A stretch of 64,000 nucleotides of DNA from Symbiodinium natans (taxonomy: Eukaryota; Sar; Dinophyceae; Suessiales; Symbiodiniaceae): positions 150,001 through 214,000 of the forward strand of contig CAJNDS010002499.1 in the NCBI GenBank assembly GCA_905221605.1, read 5' to 3'. Shown here piece after piece: positions 11,757 to 22,975 of the stretch. Positions within the stretch are counted from its first letter, which is position 1. Every line of letters begins with the position of its first letter. Made by a program: the position numbers and the translations under genes. Below the pieces are notes generated by a model. That model had not been told where the DNA came from. It was given only the letters and a program-made list of their open reading frames with translations, and ran no database searches.

Positions 11757-12182
11757 ATGCAACAATCACCGTCGGACGATCAGTTGGCCAAAAGCCCCTA
11801 CGCAGGCTTTCTTTTGACTCACACCGATAGCTCTATGTCGCGCCGACAATACATGTCGCATCAGTCTACACTTCAAAGGGTACTAGCGTTGCTGGGACAA
11901 GCTTACGACAAGCACAAGATTGCAGATGGCAGATGCGCAGTCTGCCACGATGGACGAATGAAGAATTCTCAGGTGTTTGGGACATGCGTGCTCAAGAGAA
12001 TGCACTGTCTCCCCCCTGACCGGGTATGCAAAACCCACACAAGACGAATCTACCGCAAGCACAGCTGCCGGCAGCTAATGGTGGAAGTCTGCGCCTCGTG
12101 CCGCATCAATACCCAGCGGGTGACACCGTCGCAGAGTCGTAACTGGATTTCGTCACAGGGCAAAGCAAAGCAGGTCTTATAG
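11757..12182 (+). CDS. Hypothetical Cys/His-rich open frame
   Basis: 141 codons. The central part has paired cysteines: 'CAVCHDG', 'GTCVLKRMHC', 'DRVCKTHTRR', 'KHSCRQL' and 'CASC'. The C-x2-C, C, H, C-x2-C spacing could be a zinc-binding module, but matches no family I can name. The Met at 11757 is not an ATG, so a start inside or an upstream exon is needed. The opposite strand is open from 12050 onward. Low certainty. Confidence 0.27.
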   Translation: MQQSPSDDQLAKSPYAGFLLTHTDSSMSRRQYMSHQSTLQRVLALLGQAYDKHKIADGRCAVCHDGRMKNSQVFGTCVLKRMHCLPPDRVCKTHTRRIYRKHSCRQLMVEVCASCRINTQRVTPSQSRNWISSQGKAKQVL

Positions 12183-12505
12183 TTGCGGTTCTGAACAGTA
12201 AGAATGTAATTATTCCTAGGGCATACGCAGATCCCAAGACGATAAACAGAACCACTCCTCCTGGACTTTGCTGTTCCCGAAAAAAAGTAAACAACGAAGA
12301 GTCGCACTGAACCCAAAAAAAGAGAAAGATAGGCAAACCCTGCCCCCCCCCAAAAGCTCTCCACGCTCAAGATCGTCAACGCAAAACAACGGCGCCCCCT
12401 CGAGGGAGTCCAGGGGGGACGCCTCCACATCCGGAGGCCCCTGGGGCTCCTGGGGTTGGCCGCCGCAGACCCCCCACACACAACAGGCTTAAGAGCTTCT
12501 TAATA

Positions 12506-12599
12506 GTATTATGATTGCTATAGTTATCATTATTGTTCTATTTTTTATTATTGTTACTATTATTATTATTGTTACTACTGCTATTATTGCTATTATTCT
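12506..12599. repeat. ATT trinucleotide repeat (imperfect)
   Basis: An imperfect run of ATT/GTT/ACT triplets; low complexity on both strands. Confidence 0.9.
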
Positions 12600-13410
12600 G
12601 AGGACAAAAAGAAGGCAAGGTCCTTTCTCCACCACTGGAGCTTTCCAGCCCGGAGCTCTACGTAGCGTCGAGCCTTGCAAGGGCGTCCAGATGTGCGTTT
12701 CTGCGCTGGTGGGGGGGGGGGGGGCCCAGGGCCCAAGCCGAAAACTCCTAAAAGCATCTGAAAAGCATTTGAAAACCATCTGAAAGCCAACCAATGTGCC
12801 ATCAGCAGCCCGTCCGGGCATCAGTTGCCCAGCCCTCGAGATGTGTTTCAATGTGTCTAGCCTGCAATTTGGTGGAAAAGGGTCCAAAGGTGGCTGCGGC
12901 TTCTGGCAGCTGGAACAAGAACCCTATAGACCTAAACCCCTGCGATGCGCCAGTGCGCCAGACACCCAGGCAAAGCAACGGCATTGAAGTGAGCTTGTGC
13001 CACACACGTCAAGAGAGTAGGGAAGCTCTGTTTGCGGCCCTAGAGCTGACCACACCTAGACCACACCCTACAGAAGAAAGCCCTGGCACCGGAACCTTCT
13101 AGTTCTGGGCACCGTGAAATTAAAAAAACCCGAGCAGAAAGGGGCTTGAGCTTTGGGCCTTGAGTTTGTGATCTCGCAAGATGCGAGGAAGAGTTTCAGG
13201 GTTGACACCGGCAGCTTCGGGCCTAGGCCTCTGGCAGTTCAGAGATTTCAAGAATGATTTGGTTGCAGAAAGACATGGCAACAATGAATTTGCACAGGCT
13301 CATTGAGCCATGGCCCGCAACAACATCCCGACCATCACTCCGAGGCAGATCTAGATTTCCAGTGCTTTTGCGCACGCATGGTCGGATGTTTTCTCCATCT
13401 CCCTTTCTGT

Positions 13411-13461
13411 GTTTTTTTTTTCTCTCTCTCTCTCTTTCTCTCTCTCTCGCTCTCTCTCTGT
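13411..13461. repeat. CT microsatellite
   Basis: An eight-to-nine T run followed by about 22 CT units with scattered substitutions. Confidence 0.9.
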
Positions 13462-14100
13462 CTCTGTTTTGGCAGGCCGTGACCATGTCCCGGCGGCTAC
13501 ATTCAATGCTGGGCTGTAGACCTGCGAACCGGACCCGAAACACAATTGACACAGCTCTTGGGTTAGTTCCAAGAAGGTTAAGCCTGCGAGCACCTCACCT
13601 CCCATAACCCCAACAGACGCCAAACGTCAACTCGTCCGACTCGTGTCTCCAACAAAAGAGACGCTCTGCAAAAAACAATCTGGGGACGAGGCCCACCACC
13701 AGCCCCAACCAGACTTGAGCTTCATCTTTCCAGCCCTAGGGCTTCAGCTCTGAAGGGCTTTGGCTCCGAGAAGGTGCGCAAGGCTTGGGTCGCGAAAGGG
13801 TTTCCAATCCGACCGTTTAGGAGTACTTCAATACCAGTCGCGCACATCCGTCCTCCCCTCAAGACTTACCCGAGCTCCGGAGCCCCCTGGACCCCGAATC
13901 ACGAACCGAATGTGTCTAAAAACCCCGAAAACCCAACCCAACCCACCAATATCACAACTGAATCCAAAACTCTCGCCATGCAAAATCCAAACTCAAAGCC
14001 CGCAGGGTCTATTCGGGTGCATCTCAGGCTCAATCTCGGGGCTGCGCGCCCTGGCCCCAAGGCCCCAAGGCCCCAAGGCCAAAAAAACGAACTTCAGGCG

Positions 14101-14130
14101 TTTTTTTTTTTTTTGGGGGGGGGGGGGGGG
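14101..14130 (+). repeat. T14-G16 homopolymer junction
   Basis: Fourteen T directly followed by sixteen G. Confidence 0.95.
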
Positions 14131-14464
14131 CTTTCAGCGGACCCACGGCTTGGGGGAGCGCTTGGGGATTTGAGGGGTTAGAGGGATGCTTAGAGGCTTC
14201 AGGGATGTGAGAGGTTTTGTAGTCAGGCAGCCAAGGACTATCACCGAAATTGCAACCGCTTTCGGAGATGCTTGAGCCCTGTTACCCTGTTTTTCTTTCT
14301 ACAGATAATTTCAGGAGGGTAAAATGTGTCATGCACAAAGCATACTTTGTTGCGACCATGCATGAGCCCGAAACCCTAGAGCGAAGCTCTCGGCTCGACC
14401 TGGAGACAAACCCTGCGCTGTCAGTTCCTCACGCGAAACATGGGCACAATTAAAGTGGAGTCGC

Positions 14465-14550
14465 AAAATGGGGCTTTCCGAAAACAGGGGTACCCCTGTT
14501 GGGTCCCTTTTAGGAAATTCCAAAAAAGCGTATGCCCAAATGTATCCAAG
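14465..14550 (+). repeat. Dispersed repeat, copy C
   Basis: Contains CTTTCCGAAAACAGGGGTAC, TGTTGGGTCC and TTTTAGGAA, matching the 5' half of copy A with small differences, then GCCCAAATGTATCC. Confidence 0.55.
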
Positions 14551-15234
14551 CCTTCTCTTACGCACTGTGCACCCCATGGTATCGTGCCTGATGCTGGCGA
14601 GCTGGGTTGGTCAAACCTGTCCAGGGCACCGCTGTACTCTCCGCACAACCTTCAACTAGCACCCAATGAAGTCACGCAGGAGCGCAATTGCTTCGTGTAG
14701 TCGAGTTGAATCACTGTGCTTCAATGCAGTGGGTCCAGGATCCTGAAGGATCAAGGGCGGGCACATGCCCAGCAGTAAACGGCAGGTGCCCGGACAATCC
14801 CAAAGCACGTCTGGCTTTCTTAGTTTTAACGCCTCAGAGCTAAGAAGCAGGGCCAAGCAGGGTTCAAGGATGCACTGTTCTAGCCTGAGCGCATCTGACG
14901 CTGCCCGAGCCCCTAAACGGCACCCCTAAATGCTGCCCGAGTTTGTGTGCCAGGCCTTGGGTCCTTTGGAGGCGTGCTTGACACAGAAGCCTTGTTTGCA
15001 GAGTGAGACAGGTTTTTTGCAGTATCGCATCGCTTGCGGTTTTTGATGGTGGCTTGAAAGCTGGGCTTCATGGCGAGGTTTTCCCTACAAGGGTTGTCGC
15101 AAAAGGCTACTTGGCACTTCAGCTGGATGCTTCATGCTGGAACTACCATGAAATACCCCCCCCCCCGCCCCCGCAAACCTTCCACAACCTCTCCATTACT
15201 GTATGGCAAACACAGCGCCCCGAAACATGCAACA

Positions 15235-16479
15235 TTATGCACCATGAGCCCCTGCGCTCAAGTACCTATTCCCCGTCATCATCGCCTCAGGTCTGACGCT
15301 TGCCCCTGTCGTCGCTGCAACGTCCACATTTCTTGCTGGTGCTGGTTGCGAGGACATCGAGGACCGCTTGGGATATCCTGGATGTCCTGCCTCAGCTTGC
15401 GGTGCATGCAGCTCATGCGGTGCAGATGACCGGTGTGGGCCAGAGATTTTTGAATCTTCATCGGTCTTCTTCGGCACAGACTTCATGGAAACTGCGGCTA
15501 GAACCGTCGCACTGGCTTCCGTAGCGGCAGCTTCTTTGGCCAGCCGCGCCTCCTCGGCCTTCTTGGATTCGGCAGCGACAGCTTCTTTGGCCAGTCGCGC
15601 CTCCTCCGCCTTCTTGGCTTCGGCAGCCTCTTTGGCCAGTCGCGCCTCCTCCGCCTTCTTCGCGTCGGCAGCCTCTTTGGCCAATCGCGCCTCTTCCGCC
15701 TCCTCTGCCTTCTTCGCATCGGCAGCCTCTTTGGCCAATCGCGCCTCCTCCGCCTCCTCCGCCTCTTTGGCCAGTCGTGCCTCCTCCGCCTTCTTCGCGT
15801 CGGCAGCCTCTTTGGCCAATCGCGCCTCCTCCGCCTTCTTCGCGTCGGCAGCCTCTCTGGCCAATCGCGCCTCCTCCGCCTCCTCCGCCTTCTTCGCTTC
15901 AGCAGCGGCAGCCTCTTTGGCCAGTCGGGCCTCCTCCGCCTTCTTCGCGTCGGCAGCCTCTTTGGCCAATCGCTCCTCCTCCGCCTCCTCCGCCTTCTTC
16001 GCTTCAGCAGCGGCGGCCTCTTTGGCCAGTCGCGCCTCCTCCGCCTTCTTCGCGTCGGCAGCCTCTTTGGCCAATCGCGCCTCCTCCGCCTTCTTCGCGT
16101 CGGCAGCCTCTTTGGCCAATCGCGCCTCTTCCGCCTCCTCTGCCTTCTTCGCTTCAGCAGCGGCAGCCTCTTTGGCCAATCGCGCCTCCTCCGCCTCCTC
16201 CGCCTTCTTCGCTTCAGCAGCGGCAGCCTCTTTGGCCAGTCGCGCCTCCTCCGCCTTCTTCGCGTCGGCAGCCTCTTTGGCCAATCGCGCCTCCTCCGCC
16301 TTCTTCGCGTCGGCAGCCTCTTTGGCCAATCGCGCCTCCTCCGCCTCCTCCGCCTTCTTCGCTTCAGCAGCGGCCTCTTTGGCCAGTCGTGCCTCCTCCG
16401 CCTTCTTCGCGTCGGCAGCCTCTTTGGCCAATTGCGCCTCTTCCGCCTTTTTGGCTTGGGTGGCGGCAGCAGATGCCAT
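15235..16479 (-). CDS. Ala/Lys/Glu-rich tandem-repeat coiled-coil protein
   Basis: About 414 codons read leftward from the first ATG at 16479 ('MASAAATQAKKAEEAQLAKE'). The frame is open a little further upstream to a stop. A CCCCAG|GTAGCC acceptor there (exon start 16512) may mean the exon begins upstream and the ATG is internal. Residues 10-330 are variations of 'ADAKKAEEARLAKEA' (15 residues, 45 nt) with longer 'AAAEAKKAEEAEEARLAKEA' units. Regular charged heptads predict a long, very soluble coiled coil, like TolA-type or IgA-FC-receptor-like repeat proteins by composition only. A non-repetitive tail of about 85 residues ('VPKKTDEDSKISGPHRSS' and onward) ends at TAA 15237-15235. The plus strand is also open across the repeats but would encode Ser/Ala/Phe or Pro/Arg runs, so I prefer the minus strand. 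Function unknown. Confidence 0.6.
   Translation of the reverse strand: MASAAATQAKKAEEAQLAKEAADAKKAEEARLAKEAAAEAKKAEEAEEARLAKEAADAKKAEEARLAKEAADAKKAEEARLAKEAAAAEAKKAEEAEEARLAKEAAAAEAKKAEEAEEARLAKEAADAKKAEEARLAKEAADAKKAEEARLAKEAAAAEAKKAEEAEEERLAKEAADAKKAEEARLAKEAAAAEAKKAEEAEEARLAREAADAKKAEEARLAKEAADAKKAEEARLAKEAEEAEEARLAKEAADAKKAEEAEEARLAKEAADAKKAEEARLAKEAAEAKKAEEARLAKEAVAAESKKAEEARLAKEAAATEASATVLAAVSMKSVPKKTDEDSKISGPHRSSAPHELHAPQAEAGHPGYPKRSSMSSQPAPARNVDVAATTGASVRPEAMMTGNRYLSAGAHGA
15526..16470 (-). repeat. 45-nt coding tandem repeat array
   Basis: Units built from GCCTCTTTGGCCAATCGCGC and CTCCTCCGCCTTCTTCGC blocks (plus strand). About 20 units in short and long versions; high identity implies recent expansion or gene conversion. 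Confidence 0.9.
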
Positions 16480-17786
16480 TGTGCTTTCGTTCTTCGCTTT
16501 CTCTTGGGCTACCTGGGGCAAGTATACCGGGTCTTAAGGACGCTGAGGTTCTGATGCAAGAGAACGTGGGCAAGTTTGTTCAACATGTCCCCCATACCAG
16601 TTTGCTGCAAGGCACATCCAAAGTGATGCAATACTCAAAACCTAAACCGAGGCGGCAAAACAGGACTTCTTGATGCTTCTACTCCTCATTTATGACTCAA
16701 ACTCGATCTACATACGGCCACCCTAACATCCGAACACTTCAACAGCGGAACTCCCAAGCCACAAGCTGAGACCCTCAACTTTCATTCCCATTCCACCTTG
16801 TTTTCTCCTCCTGGTGGCTTCATACCTCGGCGTGCAGTGTTTAGGGTTGGATTCGTCCCAGGCCTTTGCTTGGATCACGAACAGCGCCGGGCTCGGAAAC
16901 TGCTCGTCCAAGGAAATTGGAAATAAAAAAATGGGACCATGGGGCCGGCAAATCTAGAAGTACCAGGGCTTTTGGGCTTAGAAATCTTGGATCTCGCATC
17001 AGGAATCTTGGATTCTTAGAGCTTGCAAACTGCAATCTGGGATCTTGGATCTGAGATCCACCTTATGAAGCTCGGGGGGCTGGGGTGAAATATATAACAT
17101 GTATCTTAATTCAGCCCTAACTGTCTCAAGTTCAACCCACCTAAAGTTATGAAATTACTGGGTGGATCAATCTTATGAGTAAGCTGTGACGTTGCACAAA
17201 TACATGCGATCAAGCATGGATGCTTGCGTGGACAGGTTTGTACACTAGCATAATGATGTTTGCAATTACCAGTTCTGTTCGCCTTCTTTCGTGGCTCATG
17301 GATTCTCATGCCCGCTCGGGATAGCTCCACTCCAAACCCGGCAGCAAACAGCACAACATAGCACAACTCACCGTGACAACTCACCGTGAAATACTATGGT
17401 AATCATAATCACTGACTGAGCACCATACCCAAGAGCACCCAGTTGTACTCGCCTCCAGCCCTTAGCTTGAGGGACCCCGGGATACTGGGGCTCAAAGCTT
17501 TCCCTGGTAGGCTAGCGGCTCAGCTTTTTCATGCTGTCTTACGCCTCACGTGGCTTCAGGATGCTTCAGGTTTTAAGGCTGTCGCAGAAATCATATGCTT
17601 CTGTGGCCGAGGGGCGCATGGGCTTAGACTTATAGATGGCATCAGGCGCAAGGCTGTCAGGGTGTTGAGTGTCTGGGCCACCGAGATCAAGGAGAAACAG
17701 TACACGGCAATAGCATTGTTCCACATGGACACAAAAGCAAGAGCAGGCAAAGAATTGAAAGCCCACTCCCCGAGCTGGAGAAAATT

Positions 17787-17882
17787 CTACAAAAAGTCGC
17801 CGCCTTCCCCTTCCGAATCCCAGAAAGCACTCCATGGATCGAAGGCAAGGATCGTCCGTACCGAGTCCACCGCAACGTCGAG
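17787..17882 (-). CDS. Candidate terminal exon, acidic/aromatic
   Basis: Thirty-one codons and a TAG stop after a clear TTTTCCAG acceptor, phase 0. It begins 'LDVAVDSVRTILAFDPWS' and ends in an acidic 'DSEGEG' stretch. Good composition for an exon, family unknown. The plus strand has a 197-codon open frame over the same place (17443-18036), so strand choice is a judgement. Upstream at 17991-18209 another minus frame ('LNKLIGGTPSLKIVIRG') might be an earlier exon. Confidence 0.33.
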   Translation of the reverse strand, partial: LDVAVDSVRTILAFDPWSAFWDSEGEGGDFL

Positions 17883-18276
17883 CTGGAAAAGCGGGGTGGG
17901 ATGCATGCCCTTAAGCTGCTATTCACACCCCTTAAGGGCTAGCTTCGACGCAACGACTGCGATTCTGGAGGGAACGGTTTCTCAGCACCATCAGCACCGT
18001 AATCCTGTGCCTGCCCAAAACACGCTGACGGCTTGAGGCTTTGATGAGCAAGCTGAAAGACAACGAAGCCCACGAATTACGATTTTCAGGCTCGGGGTCC
18101 CTCCGATGAGTTTGTTCAGAACCTCAGAACCCTTCTTGGCGCCACATGCGCCAGACAGTGCCAGATGCTGACAGGTCTCTTGAAGGTTCCTCCTCCAAAA
18201 CCCCTTCAATACCCCCTGACCCTCACCTCACAGTGTGCCTCACTGCAGAATCTGAAAGTTGTCCGGTACAGTTCAT

Positions 18277-18382
18277 TGTTATATGCTACATTATACTAAT
18301 ATATAAAATACACTAAAAACTATGTTCTACTTCTATATATTGTATACTACATTTCACATACGAATAAATATACATTGACATC
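18277..18382. other. AT-rich island
   Basis: About 105 bp of A+T-rich sequence (TATATAAAATACACT and similar) inside DNA that is otherwise near half G+C. It lies on the 3' side of the minus-strand gene at 18.5-21.2 kb; it may be a repeat remnant or a 3' flank. Confidence 0.7.
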
Positions 18383-18494
18383 CAACGACCGGAGCAGCTT
18401 TGCGCCTGGGGCAGCTCGCTCTCGGCCTCAGCGCCGCCGAACTCCTGGCCAAGCTTCTAAGGCTCAAGGCCTAAGTGGTTTATATCCTGGGCAT

Positions 18495-21172
18495 TTAAGC
18501 CGCACGCAAGTCGTAGGTTCCTTCCACACTCGCCTTTTGCACGGGAAGAATGTACTTGGCCATCGGGTCCAGCGCATGATGAGATGGGGTGACCGCTTTC
18601 CATGAATATGCCAGACTGCCGCAACCTCTTTTTTCATCTTTCCTCGTCATGCAAGTCATGCAATTCCACTAAGAGAGCTGGCCGGGTCGTCGCAAGCGGG
18701 CTGCGAAAACTTTAGGCCCTGCATCATAATGGTACCCCAACCTAGACTCCTAAACCTGACCTCTGTAAGCCCCAGACTTCCCTGAGCACTACCTAAACCC
18801 TTATCCCCTAAACCCAACGAAAATCTACAAAAATAACTCCAGACCAAAACGCTTGAAAGCCAATTCCACACTACATCAACCTAAACCCTAAACTTGCCCG
18901 AACCCTCTGCTCCATAAATACGAACCCTTGAACTCCACAAAGGCTGTAGAAAGGCCCTGTTTAGGGTCTAAGTGTTTAGGGATGCTCAGGGGATTAGGGG
19001 TTTCGGGATGTTCGGGGAAGCCCGGGCTTAGCTAGATTGAAGGCAGCAAAGGGTTTTTGAACGCCCCTGTTTGCGAGAGCGATATGAAAAGGGGCGGAGG
19101 GGCGGCGTTGTTGCAAAGCGGAGCTGCTTACACACAAGCACCGCCAATACACAAAGCCACCTCAGGAAACAAAAACCCGTGCCCCTGATGCGAAAACACA
19201 GACCCAATCCTCCATCTCGGCTTCCATCTGCTTCTGCTGCTCCAGGGCCAAGGACGCCATGTATTCCTGCGAGGACTTCGGGGCTGCTTCTTCTTGTCCC
19301 TTATCGGCATAACTGAAACATGCTGAAAACATGCTCAGTATATCATGGAAATGGAAAAAGTTACGACCTTTGGGACTTCTGGATCAGAGCTTTCGGGTTT
19401 AGCGAGCTGTAGGCCTTTAGGGCTTCAGCCCTTGGGGGAAAGGGGGAGGGGAGCTGAAAACGCTGGGTCGGATCGCGTGGGGCCCGAGCTGGATCGAATG
19501 AATCAGATCGCGCTGGACGCGAACCGGATGGAGCAGGGCCCTAAATTCCGCTGAGACGAGCCCCGAGATGCCCGATCTGTGTGTTTTCGTCTCTCTTTTC
19601 GTGTGTTTTCCAACTCGCATGTCGTTCCGAGTCGTTCCCTCTACTGAACCCACACCGACCCCCCCCCCCCCCTTCCCCCGCGAGAACTTGAAGGCCCCAA
19701 AATCCTGAAAGGCCTTGGGTGTGCTCCTCCTCAATTTACCGGCAATGCTTCCTGCTGTCTGCCGGGCGACGAAAGCAGCTACCAACAGTAACCCTCTGAG
19801 CGAGACGTGTGTCAGTTAGCTTGCCAAGCTTTTCCAGAACCTGACCGACACGCATCCTGGTGGTTTCATGCAAAAGTTAAACATGCTGGGCGCCACAGTA
19901 GCGGTGCGCGAGCCAAACCCCGAAAAAAGTAACCAAACGCACTTCGAACGCAGGGCTTTGCACAAGTCCTCCACTGAGATCTTGCTCTTGCCTGCATCCG
20001 AGACGGCCCCGTCGACAACGGCGAGACCTGGGCATGTGAGCAAAACATGTGGCTTAGGAAGATGAGAAGAAGCCTACGCAATGTAAAGGGAAACCCTGCA
20101 CAACAACCAAGAAGAAACCCCGGGAGCTTCAGGGAACGATTCATCAATGGGCGCCCAGCGCAAGAGCTCGGATATGAGGTCTGCCAGCTCCAACTCTTCC
20201 AGGCTGTGTGCCTTTTACGTCTCAGGTTTATCAATGAGGGCTGAGGCTGAGTCGCGGAAGTGCACGGGAACGATTCTAGATCAAGGGGGCGGCGCAGGGT
20301 TTATAAAGTCTACTCTCACGGCCGCGCACGCCCACACCACGCACGCACTGCAAGCACTAGGCAAACTCAAGACGTCTACACCGCAGCTCGGAACACCAAG
20401 CCCACCTCCCGGCGGAACGTGATGCTGCACACACTGCGAACCTCTGCGAGACTGACGAGCTGCATTCTGTGCTTTTTTTGCCCTATGGCAAACCCAAGGG
20501 AAACACTGCACCCCATGACCCCATGATGCCTGAACGAAAGACGCACTTGCTTAAGGAGTCCTTGCAGGTCGTAGTCCTAGGTCTTCCCACCTATAAAAAA
20601 AATGACCCGCCCTCCCATGCCAGGTTCTGGGGGCCTGCGAAAGACCCGGGAGACTTTCTGGACAGGTCACCGAACCTCCGCTTCAGCACCTTTAGCACCC
20701 TGCTTCCCTCCTTCCCCCCCTTTTCAGAAGCAGGGAGTTGGGGTCTCCCTCAAACTCTTGTCATGGCTTCTAAAGAGTTCGCGCTAACACGCGTGAACAC
20801 GTTGGAGACTTGCACTTTGGGCGAAGAGGTTGCCGAAGCTTTGAGGCCCGGGCAGCGCACGCGCACGCAAAAACACACCCGCTTGCCATGCATCCCTCAT
20901 GCGAGGTTGTGCGCTGCCGAGGCAGGTGCTTTCTTTCTGCTGAGGCCAGGGGTGCTGTTAATTTTCTGTTTACTAGTCCGGGGAAACCTCGGAAAATCTC
21001 TGCCAGCGCAGAATGGCAGCCAGGGACCACTTGCTCAAAGGGTTCTGCTGAAAAGCACAAGCGGTGGCGTGGATCAAGGCTGGTGTAGCAGCTCAGGCCC
21101 TGGCATGCGCGTCGGCCTTCTTCTGCTGTGCATTCCACTTACCCCGCCTGGCTGTTTCACGGTTCCAGGATG
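18495..21172 (-). CDS. Multi-exon gene, unrecognised helical protein
   Basis: Exons rebuilt by eye, in reading order: 21172-21105, 21047-20988 ('QNPLSKWSLAAILRWQRF'), 20576-20547 ('DYDLQGLLKQ'), 20459-20406 ('LVSLAEVRSVCSITFRRE'), 20211-20119 ('SLEELELADLISELLRW'), 20052-19939 ('SKISVEDLCKALRSKC'), 19840-19793 ('VLEKLGKLTDTRLAQR'). All these join in phase 0; six of the seven have GT donors and all have AG acceptors. The first has a GC donor. Further exons are 19312-19204 ('SLALEQQKQMEAEMEDW') and a last exon 18615-18495 ending 'KASVEGTYDLRAA' with TAA. At least one exon is missing between 19793 and 19312, and another before 18615, because phases do not match. The product is rich in amphipathic helices; 'SKISVEDLCKAL' recalls the entering helix of an EF-hand, but no calcium loop is complete. 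Start not found; 21420-21608 may be further upstream sequence. No family recognised. Confidence 0.6.
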
Positions 21173-21419
21173 CTCCAACATTTGATAGTTACGAGTGGGT
21201 GAGCACACCCTTTTGTGAGCAAGCCTCCCCTTTCACCCTGCCCCCAAGGCTTCCCTCTACGCTTCCGGCCTCACAGCCGAGACTTTCGGCCCGACCTGGG
21301 TGTGAGGAACTTGGGGCAAAAGTGGGGGGGGGGGAGGCGGGAGGCAAGTGGGGGAGGGCGCATGTGGGCGCGAGACGATTTTGGAGCTGAGAGCTGCTGA
21401 CTTCCTACCGAGTTGGGAG

Positions 21420-21608
21420 TTAGGAACCTTGGTGGCCCCAGACATTCAAGCAGCACATGGAATCAGAATCATGTTTCAACTTGCATGGCCGTCTGATTGC
21501 CTGGTCAGAAGGGCCACCCAATCGAGGCATCAGGTGTATCCTTTTCCGAATGTCATGTCGAGATCGATAGCCGTCAGTGTCGGTCCACCACTCCAGGGCC
21601 ACCATCAA
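21420..21608 (-). CDS. Candidate exon upstream of the 18.5-21.2 kb gene
   Basis: The frame contains 'VALEWWTDTDGYRSRHDIRK' then 'HLMPRLGGPSDQAIRRP', charged and aromatic in a way that looks coding. It could be a 5' exon of the next minus-strand gene leftward or a gene of its own. Exon edges not resolved. Confidence 0.38.
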   Translation of the reverse strand: MMVALEWWTDTDGYRSRHDIRKRIHLMPRLGGPSDQAIRRPCKLKHDSDSMCCLNVWGHQGS

Positions 21609-22583
21609 GACTCTTTAACTCAGCGTAAGCCCATGGGCTGCGTCTTGCAAACTCAAGAAAGAGCAAACCTCCATCGTTCCAGAGTGGTCAAAAGATACGT
21701 CTTAAGGGTGCTTGAGTGATCATTGCTGATGGTGGACCCCCGAACCCGACAAATCAAGGCCATGGCCCAGTGGACGAAGATGTACCTTAAGGGCAGACAC
21801 GATGGGGAGCCGGGTTCGTCGGAGGGGTCCTGAAAACAAAGGAAAAGACATCAACATGAGAGCCGTGACTAGCAAAGAAAAAGGGTGAGTGAAGAGACCC
21901 CTATTCGGCCGGATATTCGCCTTAGGCACAAGAAGCCTTCAACCGCTGACTTCCCTACTGTCCGAAACAAAACTTTGCGGTAGTCATCTGTGAACCCTTC
22001 AGCCAACACTCGAAATCTCAAAAACGTTCAAACTCCTCACGGTGTCGGTGACAGGCCACTTCACGACGGCTGGTGCTGCTGTCATGCCCTTAGCAGGCAA
22101 GGGGGGGTAAACTGTGTCGCGATGTCACTGCATCAAAAAAAGCCATGCCAAGTCATGTCAAGATCACCACTCAAAACCGCAACGGCAACTCAAATCCGAA
22201 GCCGAATGGTCCAACTCAGCCCACAAACCACAAATCGATTTTTTCTACGCGACGCGGCCTCCATCGAGGAGGCCACAGTCTCGCGCCCGAAGGTGAAACC
22301 TGGCCAGGGTCCCGAAGGATCGGAGCTTTATGAATTTTAGGAGCTTGCGGATTGCCTGCGGCTAGGCTTCTGGGGTTTAGGTCGTTAAAGGCCGTTCAGG
22401 GTGGGTGGGTGTAGAGTGGTAGGAGCCGGACTACCTAAGATCGGTTCTTCCAAGTTACCGAGAATCATTCAGATAGAGTAGGGCCCACGGGAATCTCATA
22501 TAAGCGTTCAAAGAACGGAACCTTCCCACGTGAAAAATCACGGAAGCGGCGCCCGATGCGGCAGAGAGCACCTTATACTTGGC

Positions 22584-22975
22584 TTAGCCGAGGCCCAGCT
22601 GAAGACGACACACTGCAAGCCCAGAACCTGAAGATCCCTCACGGAGTTTAACTCTCCAAACCTCCGAAGCCCCCAAAAAACAGATGCAGGGCCGGCGGAT
22701 CATGCCGAAGAGGACCAGGTCCTCCGAGAGCCATTCTTTCATCCTTGTGGCAGACGGATGCTGAAGCTTCTCGGACTGCAATAGAAACTCCGTGTCAGGT
22801 TGGCTCTGATCCACCTTGTGTGCAGCTTGAGAATCTTTACCTTCGGGCACAGAATGCCTAGACCAGGAACCCCCCCCCAACACGATGCGTTGATTGCTTC
22901 GATTGAACTGCTGTGCAAGAATCCCTGGTGCGTTTTTCCTTTCTCTGCCAGCGGCCGGCCCACTTCTTTCAGCAT
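22584..22975 (-). CDS. Candidate two-exon gene fragment
   Basis: Two coding-like pieces in different minus-strand frames. The upstream one starts at the ATG at 22975 ('MLKEVGRPLAEKGKTHQ', then 'FLHSSSIEAINAS'). The second follows an ACACAAG acceptor near 22819 ('VDQSQPDTEFLLQSEKL', then 'MKEWLSEDLVLFGMIRR') and is open to 22584. A run of nine C (plus strand) follows the first piece, in the presumed intron. Soluble, charged, no family recognised. Exact donor of the first exon not fixed. Confidence 0.45.

Larger units (their letters stand above)
12183..15200. other. Repeat-rich stretch without a supported gene
   Basis: Holds the ATT, CT and T/G tracts and dispersed copy C listed separately, several CCCTAAA-like fragments and short open frames on both strands. 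I found no exon here with both coding character and usable splice sites. Confidence 0.5.

Noticed and set aside
15368-16673. Plus-strand open frames rich in Ser/Ala/Phe and Pro/Arg across the 45-nt repeat
   Set aside because: They are the reverse side of the repeat coding the Lys/Glu coiled coil; the minus-strand product has regular heptads and a plausible non-repeat tail.
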